Assembly: GCF_013410655.1 (NCBI RefSeq)
Contig: NZ_JACCFP010000001.1
Coordinates: forward strand, 1-64,000
Reading direction: 5' to 3'
Origin: Nocardioides thalensis
GTDB taxonomy: Bacteria; Actinomycetota; Actinomycetes; Propionibacteriales; Nocardioidaceae
DNA length: 64,000 bases
The notes under the pieces were generated by a model. It saw nothing but the letters and a program-made list of their open reading frames with translations. It was not told the origin of the DNA and searched no databases. The translations under genes were made by a program, and so were the position numbers. This document shows, in pieces, positions 50,300 to 59,565 of the stretch. Within the stretch, counting starts at the first letter, position 1. Every line of letters begins with the position of its first letter.

Positions 50300-51808
50300 A
50301 TGACCGTCACCAACCCGAGCAGCGACAGCGTCGTCGCGCCCCCGAGCGACGTCGCCGTCGCCGAGAAGCGCAAGGCCGGCCGCTGGATCTCGGACTGGCG
50401 ACCCGAGGACGAGCAGTTTTGGACCGAGGGCGGCGCGAAGGTCGCCAAGCGCAACCTCGTCTGGTCCATCTTCGCCGAGCACCTCGGCTTCTCCGTGTGG
50501 CTGATCTGGTCGGTGTCGTCGGCGTTCCTGGTCGCGCAGGGCTTCTCGTTCACTCCGCAGCAGCTGTTCTTCCTGGTCGCGATCCCCAACCTGGTCGGCG
50601 CGCTGATCCGGATCCCCTACACGCTGGCGGTCGGCAAGTTCGGCGGTCGCAACTGGACCATGATCAGCGCCGGCCTGCTGCTGATCCCGACACTCGGGTT
50701 CGCCTGGGCGGTGACCAACCCGGGTACGCCGTACTGGGCCTTCTGCCTGATCGCGGCGACCGCCGGCTTCGGTGGCGGCAACTTCGCCAGCTCGATGGCC
50801 AACATCAACTTCTTCTACCCTGCCCGCCTCAAGGGCGCCGCGCTCGGTCTCAACGCCGCCGGCGGCAACCTCGGCGTGTCGATCATCCAGTTCGCGCTGC
50901 CCGTGATCGTCGGTGGCGCCGGCATCTTCGGCCTGGTCAAGGCCAGCGAGGGCGGCATCCACCTCGAGCGCGCCGCCTGGGTGTACGCCGGTCTGGCGGT
51001 CGCCGCGGTGGTTGCCGCGTTCTTCTTCATGGACAACCTCGAGGGCGCGAAGACCGACACCAAGTCGCAGCTCGCCGTCGTGAAGCACCGCCACACGTGG
51101 GTCATGGCGTTCCTCTACATCGGCACGTTCGGCTCGTTCATCGGCTACTCCGCCGCGATGCCCCTGCTGATCAAGCTCAACTTCTGGCACCAGCCCTCGC
51201 CCGACGTCGTCGGCACCGGCATCAACTTCGCGTTCTACGCCTTCCTCGGCGCCCTCGTCGGCTCCCTGTCGCGCCCGCTCGGTGGCTATCTCGCTGACAA
51301 GTACGGCGGTGCGCGGGTCACCGTGGTGGCGTTCTGTGGCCTGATGACGGGGACGCTCGGCATCGTGCTCACGCTGGGCCAGCTCGTGCCGGCGACGTCG
51401 GCCGCCGCCGTCGAGGCGAACGGCGACAAGTTCGCGCAGTTCCTCGGGATCTTCGTCTTCGTGTTCTTCTGCACCGGCATCGGCAACGGCTCGACGTACA
51501 AGATGATCCCGGCAATCTTCCGCAAGGACGCGATGCGCGACACCGCCGAGGGCTCGCCGGAGCGGGAGCTGGCGCTGCACGAGGGCACGAAGCTCTCCTC
51601 CGCCGCGGTCGGCATCATCGGCGCGGTCGGCGCGATCGGCGGGTTCCTGATCCCGATCTCGTTCAACAGCCCGTGGGTGACCGAGCCGCTGGCCGCGACC
51701 AAGGCCGCGTTCTGGATCTTCACCGCCTTCTACGTCGTGTGCGCAGCGGTGACGTTCGCCGTCTACCTGAAGAAGCGCAGGACCGACAGCGGGTACGTCG
51801 GCGTCTGA
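50300..51808 (+). CDS. narK: NarK-type nitrate/nitrite transporter
   Basis: 502 residues, ATG 50300 after GAGGAG. Major facilitator with 12 segments. Nitrate signature stretches are present: GFGGGNFASSMANINFFYPARLKGAALGLNAAGGNLG and CTGIGNGSTYKMIP. First gene of the nitrate assimilation block; its promoter shares a 17-bp motif with that of the reductase. Confidence 0.92.
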   Translation: MTVTNPSSDSVVAPPSDVAVAEKRKAGRWISDWRPEDEQFWTEGGAKVAKRNLVWSIFAEHLGFSVWLIWSVSSAFLVAQGFSFTPQQLFFLVAIPNLVGALIRIPYTLAVGKFGGRNWTMISAGLLLIPTLGFAWAVTNPGTPYWAFCLIAATAGFGGGNFASSMANINFFYPARLKGAALGLNAAGGNLGVSIIQFALPVIVGGAGIFGLVKASEGGIHLERAAWVYAGLAVAAVVAAFFFMDNLEGAKTDTKSQLAVVKHRHTWVMAFLYIGTFGSFIGYSAAMPLLIKLNFWHQPSPDVVGTGINFAFYAFLGALVGSLSRPLGGYLADKYGGARVTVVAFCGLMTGTLGIVLTLGQLVPATSAAAVEANGDKFAQFLGIFVFVFFCTGIGNGSTYKMIPAIFRKDAMRDTAEGSPERELALHEGTKLSSAAVGIIGAVGAIGGFLIPISFNSPWVTEPLAATKAAFWIFTAFYVVCAAVTFAVYLKKRRTDSGYVGV

Positions 51809-51810
51809 GC

Positions 51811-51889
51811 CTGCCGGTTCGGCGCGCCAACCCTGCCGGTTCGGGCAACCAACCGTGCCGGTTCGGCGCGCCGACCGTGCCGGTCGGCG
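51811..51889. repeat. 22-bp tandem repeat, 3.5 units
   Basis: Units begin at 51811, 51833, 51855 and 51877, each starting (C/G)TGCCGGTTCGG and ending near GCCAACC. The inner GGTTCGGCGCGCC is partly palindromic. It lies between narK and the nitrate reductase gene. Confidence 0.8.
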
Positions 51890-51902
51890 GCGACGTGAGG
51901 TT

Positions 51903-51919
51903 GTGAGGACAAGTTGACG
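51903..51919 (+). promoter_or_regulatory. 17-bp motif shared by narK and nitrate reductase promoters, copy 2
   Basis: Identical to 50195-50211. It is 56 bp before the reductase start. A second similar stretch, ACAACGACGAAG, follows, paralleling AACACGACGAAA after copy 1. Confidence 0.6.
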
Positions 51920-51975
51920 TCCTCGTTGACAACGACGAAGCAGGGGCGAAACGCCCGCGACATGGAATAGGTGCC

Positions 51976-54024
51976 ATGACCGAGACGCACTGTCCCTACT
52001 GCAGCCTGCAGTGCGGCATGCGCCTCCAGCAGAAGGGGCGCGGCGCGCTCGAGGTGCTGCCGTGGGACGAGTTCCCGGTCAACGAGGGCGGCCTCTGCCG
52101 CAAGGGCTGGACGGCCGCCGGGCTGCGGGGCAGCCGGGAGCGGCTGACCACGCCGATGGTCAAGGACCGCGGGACCGGCGAGCTGCGGGCTGCCGGGTGG
52201 GACGAGGCGCTCGACCTCGTCGCGGCGCGGATCCGGGGGCTCCAGGACGCGCACGGCAAGGACGCGATCGGCGTCTTCGGCGGCGGCGGGCTGACGAACG
52301 AGAAGGCCTACCAGCTCGGCAAGTTCGCCCGGGTCGCGCTCGGCACCTCCCAGATCGACTACAACGGGCGCTGGTGCATGTCGTCCGCGGCGAGCGCCGG
52401 CAACCAGGCGTTCGGGGTCGACCGCGGCCTGCCGTTCCCGCTCGCCGACGTCGAGCAGTCCGACCTCGTCGTGCTGGTCGGCTCCAACCTGGCCGAGACC
52501 ATGCCGCCCGCGGCGCGCCACCTCGACCGGCTGCGCGAGCGCGGCGGCCGGCTCGTCGTGATCGACCCGCGGCTCACCTCGACCGCGGAGCGCGCCGACC
52601 TCTTCCTCCAGCCCGTCCCGGGCACCGACCTCGCGCTCGCCCTCGGCGTGCTGCACCTCCTCGATGCCCAGGGCGCGATCGACGACGACTACGTCGCCGC
52701 GCGCACCACCGGCTGGGAGGACGTACGGCGCAGCGTCGCCGCGTGGTGGCCCGAGCGCGTGGAGCGGGTCACCGGCGTGAGCACCGCCGAGCTGCGGCAC
52801 CTCGTCGACCTCCTCGTCGAGGCCGACCGGGCGATGGTCCTGACCGCGCGCGGGGCCGAGCAGCACGCGCAGGGCACCGCCACCGTGCTGTCGTGGATCA
52901 ACGTCGCGCTCGCGCTCGGGCTGCCGGGCAGGCCGTTCTCCGGCTACGGCTGCCTCACCGGCCAGGGCAACGGGCAGGGCGGCCGCGAGCACGGCCAGAA
53001 GGCCGACCAGCTGCCGGGTTATCGGATGATCGACGACCCCGCGGCCCGCGACCACGTCGCCCGCGTCTGGGGCGTCGACGCGGCCTCGCTGCCCGGCAAG
53101 GGGCGGTCGGCGTACGAGCTGCTCGACGCGCTCGGCACCCCGACAGGGCCGAAGGCGCTGCTCGTGCTCGGCTCCAACATCGTCGTGTCCGCGCCGCGCG
53201 CGAGCCACGTGACCGAGCGCCTCGAGGCGCTCGACCTGCTCGTCGTGTGCGACATCGTGATGTCCGAGACCGCCGCGCTGGCCGACGTCGTGCTGCCCGT
53301 GACGCAGTGGGCCGAGGAGCGCGGCACCATGACCAACCTCGAGGGCCGGGTCATCCTCCGGGAGCAGGCCGTGGCCGCCCCCGACGGCGTCCGCAGCGAC
53401 CTCGACGTGATCGCCGGCCTCGCCGAGCGGCTCGGGTCGCCGGTGCCGTTCTCGACCGAGCCGGAGGAGATCTTCGCCGAGCTCGGCCGGGCGTCGGCCG
53501 GCGGCAAGGCCGACTACGCGGGCATCACCTACGACCGGATCCGCGACGAGAAGGGCGTCTTCTGGCCGTGCCCCACCCCGGGGCACCCCGGCACGCCGCG
53601 GATGTTCGCGGACTCCTTCCCCACGCCCGACGGGCTCGCGCGCTTCCTTGTCCAGCAGTTCGCCGGCGCCGCCGAGCAGCCCGACGACGCCTACCCGCTG
53701 CACCTCACGACCGGCCGGGTGCTCGCGCAGTACCAGTCCGGCGCGCAGACCCGCCGCATCAAGGACCTCCCGGACACCGGCGCCTTCGTGGAGCTGCACC
53801 CGATGCTCGCCGCGCGGGTCGGCGCCCACGACGGCGACCCGGTCGTCGTGCGCACCCGCCGCGGCGAGCTGAAGGCGCCCGCCCGCGTGGTCACCACGAT
53901 CCGCCCCGACACGGTTTTCGTGCCGTTCCACTGGGTCGGCGCCAACCGCCTCACCAACGACGCGCTCGACCCGTCCAGCCGGATGCCGGAGTTCAAGGTG
54001 TGCGCCGCGGAGGTGACGACGTGA
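51976..54024 (+). CDS. nasA: Assimilatory nitrate reductase catalytic subunit
   Basis: 682 residues. The 4Fe-4S cluster Cys are CPYCSLQCGM and GGLCRKG. Molybdopterin-dinucleotide signatures: YNGRWCMSSAASAGNQAFG, YGCLTGQGNGQGGREHGQKADQLPGYR and VVLPVTQWAEERGTMTNLEGR. Soluble, no Tat signal, so it reduces nitrate to nitrite in the cytoplasm. It overlaps the next gene (GTGA), its likely electron donor. Confidence 0.92.
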   Translation: MTETHCPYCSLQCGMRLQQKGRGALEVLPWDEFPVNEGGLCRKGWTAAGLRGSRERLTTPMVKDRGTGELRAAGWDEALDLVAARIRGLQDAHGKDAIGVFGGGGLTNEKAYQLGKFARVALGTSQIDYNGRWCMSSAASAGNQAFGVDRGLPFPLADVEQSDLVVLVGSNLAETMPPAARHLDRLRERGGRLVVIDPRLTSTAERADLFLQPVPGTDLALALGVLHLLDAQGAIDDDYVAARTTGWEDVRRSVAAWWPERVERVTGVSTAELRHLVDLLVEADRAMVLTARGAEQHAQGTATVLSWINVALALGLPGRPFSGYGCLTGQGNGQGGREHGQKADQLPGYRMIDDPAARDHVARVWGVDAASLPGKGRSAYELLDALGTPTGPKALLVLGSNIVVSAPRASHVTERLEALDLLVVCDIVMSETAALADVVLPVTQWAEERGTMTNLEGRVILREQAVAAPDGVRSDLDVIAGLAERLGSPVPFSTEPEEIFAELGRASAGGKADYAGITYDRIRDEKGVFWPCPTPGHPGTPRMFADSFPTPDGLARFLVQQFAGAAEQPDDAYPLHLTTGRVLAQYQSGAQTRRIKDLPDTGAFVELHPMLAARVGAHDGDPVVVRTRRGELKAPARVVTTIRPDTVFVPFHWVGANRLTNDALDPSSRMPEFKVCAAEVTT

Positions 54025-55493
54025 GCCGCAAGCGGATCGTGATCGTCGGCTCCGGCATGGCCACCACCCGGCTCGTCGAGGAGCTGGTGGCCCGCGGTGC
54101 CCACGAGACGCACCACATCACCGTCCTCGGCGACGAGGCCGCGGCGCCGTACAACCGGATCCTGCTGTCCGCCGTGCTCGAGGGCACCCACCGGCCCGAG
54201 GCGATCACCCTGCGTGGCGAGGAGTGGTACGCCGAGCACGGCATCGACCTGCGGCTCGGCAGCCGCGTCCTCCAGATCGACCGCGACCACTCCGACGTGA
54301 TGCTCGTCGACGGCACGCTGGTCGAGTACGACGCGCTCGTGCTCGCGACCGGCAGCATCCCCACCCTGCCGCCGATCCGCGGCCTGGTGCGGATGGACGG
54401 CTCGCTGCACGAGGCCGTGCACGCGTTCCGCAGCCTTGCTGACTGCGAGCGACTGCTGGACGCCATCGATCCCTCTCGGTGGTCGAGTGCCGGCGGTGAG
54501 GAGCGAGCGGCCGGTGTGTCGCGACCCCGCCGCGCGGTCGTCGTGGGCGGCGGCCTGCTCGGGCTCCAGGTGGCGCGGGCGCTCGGTGCCCGCGGCCTCG
54601 ACACCGAGATCGTCGAGGGCGCCGACCACCTGCTGCACCAGCAGCTCGGCCGGGCGGCCGGCAGGATCCTCGCCCGCGACCTGAAGAAGCTCGGCGTCGC
54701 GGTCTACACCGGCGCCAGGGCTGTCCGTCTCGAGGACGCCGGCGGACGCGTGAACCTGAGGCTCGACAACGGGTTCACGCTCGACACCGACCTGGTGGTC
54801 CTCACCGCCGGCGGCCGCCCGTCGACCGCGCTCGCCCGGCAGGCCGGGCTCGAGGTCCGGCGCGGGGTCGTCGTCGACGACCGGCTCGCGAGCGTGACCG
54901 ACGAGCGCGTGTTCGCGATCGGCGACTGCGCCGAGCACGAGGGCCGGGTCACCGGCTTCGTGCCGCCGGCCTGGGAGCAGGCGTCCGTGCTGGCGGGCGT
55001 CCTCAGCGACGAGCCCATGAAGTACGACGGCAGCCGCATCGTCGCGCGGCTCCGCGCCACGGGGCTCGACGTCGCCGTGCTCGGCGACCCCGAGCGGGAG
55101 ACGCTCGACGGCGGCGACGTCGTCGAGATGTCCAACCCCGTGCGCGGCTCCCACCGCAAGCTGGTCGTCCGCGACGGCCGCATCGTCGCCGGCGCGTTCG
55201 TCGGCGACCTCCACCGGATCGGCCTGGTCACCCAGCACTACGACCGGCAGACGGTGCTCGGCCCGACCGAGCCCGGCGACCTGCTCCTGGTCGAGCGATC
55301 CGCCCAGCCCGTGCAGCTCCCCGACGACGCGGAGGTCTGCAACTGCGCCGGTGTCACCGCCGGCGCGATCAGGGCCTACTCCTCCTACGAGCAGGCCCGC
55401 GAGACGACACGCGCGACCACCGGATGCGGTGGCTGCGCCTCGACCGTCCGCCAGCTCCTGGCCGAACGGTCCGCCCTGGAAGGGATCAAGTGA
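54021..55493 (+). CDS. FAD-dependent NAD(P)H oxidoreductase with BFD-like [2Fe-2S] domain
   Basis: 490 residues. FAD motif VIVGSGMATTRLVEEL, NAD motif VVVGGGLLGLQVARAL, then VFAIGDCAEHEG. The C-terminal BFD-like cluster is CNCAGVTAGAI with TTGCGGCAST. It resembles the N-terminal half of NirB and NasB-type electron-transfer subunits, and probably delivers electrons to the nitrate reductase. Residues about 153-169 (RWSSAGGEERAAGVSR) come from an interspersed repeat placed in frame before the NAD motif. Confidence 0.85.
   Translation: MSRKRIVIVGSGMATTRLVEELVARGAHETHHITVLGDEAAAPYNRILLSAVLEGTHRPEAITLRGEEWYAEHGIDLRLGSRVLQIDRDHSDVMLVDGTLVEYDALVLATGSIPTLPPIRGLVRMDGSLHEAVHAFRSLADCERLLDAIDPSRWSSAGGEERAAGVSRPRRAVVVGGGLLGLQVARALGARGLDTEIVEGADHLLHQQLGRAAGRILARDLKKLGVAVYTGARAVRLEDAGGRVNLRLDNGFTLDTDLVVLTAGGRPSTALARQAGLEVRRGVVVDDRLASVTDERVFAIGDCAEHEGRVTGFVPPAWEQASVLAGVLSDEPMKYDGSRIVARLRATGLDVAVLGDPERETLDGGDVVEMSNPVRGSHRKLVVRDGRIVAGAFVGDLHRIGLVTQHYDRQTVLGPTEPGDLLLVERSAQPVQLPDDAEVCNCAGVTAGAIRAYSSYEQARETTRATTGCGGCASTVRQLLAERSALEGIK
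54478..54526. repeat. Repeat element inside the FAD oxidoreductase gene
   Basis: GGTGGTCGAGTGCCGG at one end and GGTGTGTCGCGACC at the other resemble the GGTTGGTCGAG...TATCGAGACC family at 4700 and 34081, in diverged form. It is in frame and located between the FAD and NAD lobes. Confidence 0.55.
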
Positions 55494-58060
55494 TGGCACC
55501 GCACCTCCGCAAGCAGCTCGTCGTCGTCGGCCACGGCATGGTCGGCCACCAGTTCGTGGAGTCCGCGATCTCGCGCGGCCTCACCGAGACCTACGACATC
55601 ACCGTCATCGGTGAGGAGCCGCGGCCGGCGTACGACCGCGTGGCGCTGACCTCGTTCTTCGAGGCGGGCGCCGACGCGCTCAGCTTCCTGCCCTCGGGGA
55701 GGTACGACGACCCGCGGGTCACGCTGCGGCTGGGCACCGAGGTCGTCGCGATCTCGCCGCGGCACCGGATCGTGACGCTGGCGACGGGCGAGGACCTGCA
55801 CTACGACGAGCTGGTGCTCGCCACCGGCGCGGCGCCGTTCGTGCCGCCCGTGCCCGGCGCCGACCTCGGCAACGTGTTCGTCTACCGGACGATCGAGGAC
55901 CTCGAGGCGATCCGCGATGCCTCGAAGAAGGCGAAGGTCGGCGCCGTGATCGGCGGCGGCCTGCTCGGGCTGGAGGCGGCCAACGCGCTGCACCAGCTGG
56001 GCGTCGAGACCCACGTCGTCGAGCTCGCCCCGCGCCTCATGGCCGTGCAGATCGACGACCTGGGCGGCAAGACGCTCAACCAGCACATCAACAAGCTCGG
56101 CCTCACCGTGCACACCGGTGCGATGACCCAGTCACTCCTGGGTGACAAGAAGGGTCGGGTCGACAAGCTGGCGCTCAAGGACCGCAACCCGCTCGACGTC
56201 GACATCGTCGTGTTCTCGGCGGGCATCCGGCCCCGCGACGCCCTGGCCCGGGCCGCCGGGCTCGACGTCGCCGAGCGCGGTGGCGTGCTGGTCGACGGGA
56301 CCCTCCGGACCTCCGACGAGCACATCTGGGCGATCGGCGAGTGCGCCGCGGTGCAGGGCCGGATGTACGGCCTGGTGGCGCCCGGCTACGACATGGCCGA
56401 GGTCGTCGTCGACCGGCTCCTGGCGGGCGACGGCGAGTTCACCGGCGCCGACATGTCCACCAAGCTCAAGCTCCTCGGCGTCGACGTCGCCTCGTTCGGC
56501 GACGCCCACGGCGAGACCGAGGGCGCGCTCGAGCTGACCTACCAGGACGCCGTCTCCGGCGTCTACAAGAAGCTCGTCATCAGCGAGGACGGCAAGCGGC
56601 TGCTCGGCGGCGTGCTGGTCGGCGACGCCGAGGCCTACGGCATCCTGCGACCGATGGTGAGCTCGGGCATGGAGCTCCCCGACAACCCGGAGGAGCTGAT
56701 CCTCCCCGCCTCGCGCGGCGGGCTGGAGCTCGACATGCCCGACGAGATGCAGGTGTGCTCCTGCAACGACGTCACGAAGGCGCAGATCAAGGACGCCGTC
56801 GCCGACGGGTCCGAGCTCAACGACGGCAGCCCGTGCACCGACGCCGTCTGCGTCACCAAGCACACCCGCGCCGGCGCGACCTGCGGGTCCTGCAAGCCGG
56901 TCGTCAAGAAGATCGTCGAGGACTACTTCGCCGCGACCGGCAAGACCGTCGACAGGTCGCTCTGCGAGCACTTCCCGATGACCCGGCAGGAGCTGTTCGA
57001 GGTCATCGCCGTGCACGGCTACAACCGGTTCGACGACGTGGTCGCCGGCCACGGCCGCGGCCGGGGCTGCGACATCTGCAAGCCGACGGTCGCCTCGATC
57101 CTGGCGAGCCTGCTCAACCACCACGTGCTCGACGGCTCCAACAAGGTGCTCCAGGACACCAACGACGCCTACCTCGCCAACCTCCAGAAGAACGGCACCT
57201 ACTCGGTGGTGCCGCGCATCCCGGGCGGCGAGATCACGCCCGACAAGCTGATCGTGATCGGGGAGGTGGCCCGCGACTTCGGGCTCTACACCAAGATCAC
57301 CGGAGGCCAGCGGATCGACCTCTTCGGTGCCCGGATGGAGGACCTGCCGGCGATCTGGAAGCGGCTCGTCGACGCCGGCATGGAGTCCGGCCACGCCTAC
57401 GGAAAGTCCCTGCGCACCGTGAAGTCCTGCGTCGGCTCGACCTGGTGCCGCTACGGCGTGCAGGACTCGGTGGGCATGGCGATCGAGCTGGAGCTGCGCT
57501 ACCGCGGCCTGCGCTCCCCGCACAAGCTCAAGGGCGGCGTCAGCGGCTGCGCCCGCGAGTGCGCCGAGGCCCGCAGCAAGGACTTCGGGATCATCGCCAC
57601 GGAGAAGGGCTGGAACCTCTACGTCTGCGGCAACGGCGGCGCCATCCCGGCGCACGCGCAGCTGCTCGCCGGCGACCTCACCAAGGACGAGCTGATCCGC
57701 TACCTCGACCGGTTCCTCATGTACTACATCCGCACCGCCGACAGGCTGCAGCGGACGTCGTACTGGATGGACGCGATCGGCGGGCTCGACCGGATCCGCG
57801 AGGTCGTCGTCGACGACGCGCTGGGCCTGGGTGCCGAGCTCGAGGCGGCGATGGCGCAGCACGTCGACTCCTACTTCGACGAGTGGAAGGCCACCATCGA
57901 GGACCCGGAGAAGATGGCGCGGTTCGTGTCCTTCGTCAACGCACCCGGCACGCCCGACCCCAACATCTCCTTCCGCGAGGAGCGCGGCCAGATCCAGGCA
58001 GACCTCACCGACGGCCCCGTGTCGCTCGGTGCGACGATTCCGGTGGGAGGCCCGGCATGA
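55493..58060 (+). CDS. nirB: Nitrite reductase large subunit
   Basis: 855 residues from ATG 55493. FAD/NAD part at 1-400 (VVVGHGMVGHQFVE, AVIGGGLLGLEAANAL). BFD-like [2Fe-2S] at about 420-480 (CSCNDVTKAQI, CGSCKPVV). C-terminal siroheme/4Fe-4S domain with Cys646, Cys652 (CVGSTWC) and Cys686, Cys690 (CARECAEAR). It reduces nitrite to ammonium with NAD(P)H. It overlaps both neighbours. Confidence 0.95.
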   Translation: MAPHLRKQLVVVGHGMVGHQFVESAISRGLTETYDITVIGEEPRPAYDRVALTSFFEAGADALSFLPSGRYDDPRVTLRLGTEVVAISPRHRIVTLATGEDLHYDELVLATGAAPFVPPVPGADLGNVFVYRTIEDLEAIRDASKKAKVGAVIGGGLLGLEAANALHQLGVETHVVELAPRLMAVQIDDLGGKTLNQHINKLGLTVHTGAMTQSLLGDKKGRVDKLALKDRNPLDVDIVVFSAGIRPRDALARAAGLDVAERGGVLVDGTLRTSDEHIWAIGECAAVQGRMYGLVAPGYDMAEVVVDRLLAGDGEFTGADMSTKLKLLGVDVASFGDAHGETEGALELTYQDAVSGVYKKLVISEDGKRLLGGVLVGDAEAYGILRPMVSSGMELPDNPEELILPASRGGLELDMPDEMQVCSCNDVTKAQIKDAVADGSELNDGSPCTDAVCVTKHTRAGATCGSCKPVVKKIVEDYFAATGKTVDRSLCEHFPMTRQELFEVIAVHGYNRFDDVVAGHGRGRGCDICKPTVASILASLLNHHVLDGSNKVLQDTNDAYLANLQKNGTYSVVPRIPGGEITPDKLIVIGEVARDFGLYTKITGGQRIDLFGARMEDLPAIWKRLVDAGMESGHAYGKSLRTVKSCVGSTWCRYGVQDSVGMAIELELRYRGLRSPHKLKGGVSGCARECAEARSKDFGIIATEKGWNLYVCGNGGAIPAHAQLLAGDLTKDELIRYLDRFLMYYIRTADRLQRTSYWMDAIGGLDRIREVVVDDALGLGAELEAAMAQHVDSYFDEWKATIEDPEKMARFVSFVNAPGTPDPNISFREERGQIQADLTDGPVSLGATIPVGGPA

Positions 58061-58449
58061 GCACGACGACCGACATGAACGACGTGAGCGCCGGCACGGC
58101 GTACGAGACCGTCTGCCGGCTGGACCAGATCGACCGGGAGGGCGGCGTCACCGCGCTCGTCCGCGGCGAGGCCGTCGCGGTCTTCCGGACGTACGACGAC
58201 CGCGTCTTCGCGTTGTCCAACTACGACCCGTTCGGGCGGGCCTCCGTGCTCTCCCGCGGGATCGTCGGCACGAAGACGGTCGGCGAGGAGGAGGTGCCGT
58301 TCGTCGCGAGCCCGCTGCTCAAGCAGCCGTTCGACCTCCGCACCGGCGCCTGTCTCGACGACCCGGCCGTGATCGTGCCCACCTACGAGGTGCGGGTCGA
58401 CGACGGAGTTGTCGAAGTGGGCCCGAAGCGCGAGACAATCGAGCCGTGA
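58057..58449 (+). CDS. nirD: Nitrite reductase small subunit
   Basis: 130 residues. Rieske-like fold without the cluster ligands: FALSNYDPFGRASVLSRGIVG and SPLLKQPFDLRTGACLDD are typical of NirD. ATGA overlap with nirB and GTGA overlap with the next gene. Confidence 0.93.
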   Translation: MSTTTDMNDVSAGTAYETVCRLDQIDREGGVTALVRGEAVAVFRTYDDRVFALSNYDPFGRASVLSRGIVGTKTVGEEEVPFVASPLLKQPFDLRTGACLDDPAVIVPTYEVRVDDGVVEVGPKRETIEP

Positions 58450-59558
58450 GCGACCTCCCCCTGTCCGGCTTCAGGATCGGGGTGACCGCCGCGCGTCGCG
58501 CGGAGGAGCAGATCGCGCTCCTGGAGCGACGCGGCGCCGAGGTGGTCCACGCCCCCGCGCTGTCCGTCGACCCCAACCAGATCGACGAGGAGCAGCTGAG
58601 GGCCGCCACCGAGGCGGTGCTCCGCCAGGACGTCGACATCTTCCTCGCCACCACCGGCATCGGCATGAAGTCGTGGTTCCAGGCCGCCGAGCGGTGGGGA
58701 CTCCTCGACGACCTGCTCGCCGTGCTCGGCAGCGCCGAGATCCTGGCGCGAGGGCCGAAGAGCGTCGGTGCGTTGCGCCGCTTCGGCCTCCGCGAGCTCT
58801 GGACCCCCGAGTCCGAGGAGTTCGAGGACGTGCTCGGCCACCTCCGCGGCCGCGACCTCACCGGCCAGCGGATCGTGGTCCAGGAGCACGGCCAGTCGCT
58901 GTCGATGGCGGCGCACGCGCTGCGCCGCCTCGGCGCCGAGGTCACCACGGTCACGGTCTACCGCGTCGTGACGGCCGAGGACGTCGAGCCGATGTTCGAC
59001 CTGGTGGAGCAGGTCGCCGAGCGGCGTGTGCACGCGGTGACGTTCACCGCGGCGCCCGCGGTCGGGGCGTTGATGGAGGCGGCCGCCTCGGTCGGTCGCC
59101 GCGACGAGCTGATCACCGCCTTCCAGGCCGACGTGGTCGCGTCGTGCGTCGGGCCCGTCACGGCCGCCGCGTTCGAGATGTGGGGCGTCCCGTCGGTCTA
59201 CCCGGAGCGGTCGCGCCTGGCCGCGATGGTCAAGCAGCTCGAGGTCGAGCTCCCGTCGCGGGCGACCGGCACCTCGCTCGAGGTCGCCGGCCACACCCTG
59301 CTGCTGCACGGCGACGAGGTGCTGCTCGACGGCGCCGAGATCAAGCTGTCGCCGGCGCCGTACGCGGTGCTGCAGGCGCTGCTCGTCAACCCCGGCAACG
59401 TGGTCTCGCGCCGGGACCTGCTCGCCGCCCTGCCGTCGGGCACGGCCGGCTCCGAGCACGCCGTCGAGATGGCCGTCGCCCGGCTGCGCGCCGCGATCGG
59501 CACCCGGTGCGTGCAGACGGTCGTCAAGCGCGGCTACCGCCTGGCGGTCGCGCCCTGA
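58446..59558 (+). CDS. nnaR: NnaR-like regulator: HemD-fold plus winged-helix domain
   Basis: 370 residues from GTG 58446. Residues 1 to about 260 form a uroporphyrinogen-III-synthase-like domain (FRIGVTAARRAEEQIALLERRGAEV, TFTAAPAVGALMEAA). Residues about 275-370 are an OmpR-type winged helix (LSPAPYAVLQALLVNPGNVVSRRDLLAAL, AIGTRCVQTVVKRGYRL). There is no phospho-receiver domain. In mycobacteria and Streptomyces proteins of this design (NnaR) activate nitrate/nitrite genes with GlnR. Placement after nirBD supports regulation rather than heme synthesis. Confidence 0.85.
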   Translation: MSDLPLSGFRIGVTAARRAEEQIALLERRGAEVVHAPALSVDPNQIDEEQLRAATEAVLRQDVDIFLATTGIGMKSWFQAAERWGLLDDLLAVLGSAEILARGPKSVGALRRFGLRELWTPESEEFEDVLGHLRGRDLTGQRIVVQEHGQSLSMAAHALRRLGAEVTTVTVYRVVTAEDVEPMFDLVEQVAERRVHAVTFTAAPAVGALMEAAASVGRRDELITAFQADVVASCVGPVTAAAFEMWGVPSVYPERSRLAAMVKQLEVELPSRATGTSLEVAGHTLLLHGDEVLLDGAEIKLSPAPYAVLQALLVNPGNVVSRRDLLAALPSGTAGSEHAVEMAVARLRAAIGTRCVQTVVKRGYRLAVAP

Positions 59559-59565
59559 CCGCTGG

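Noticed and set aside
51811..51889. Second CRISPR-like repeat block
   Set aside because: Direct tandem units without spacers.
58446..59558. Gene as heme-pathway uroporphyrinogen-III synthase (hemD)
   Set aside because: A C-terminal winged-helix domain and position after nirD fit the NnaR regulator type.
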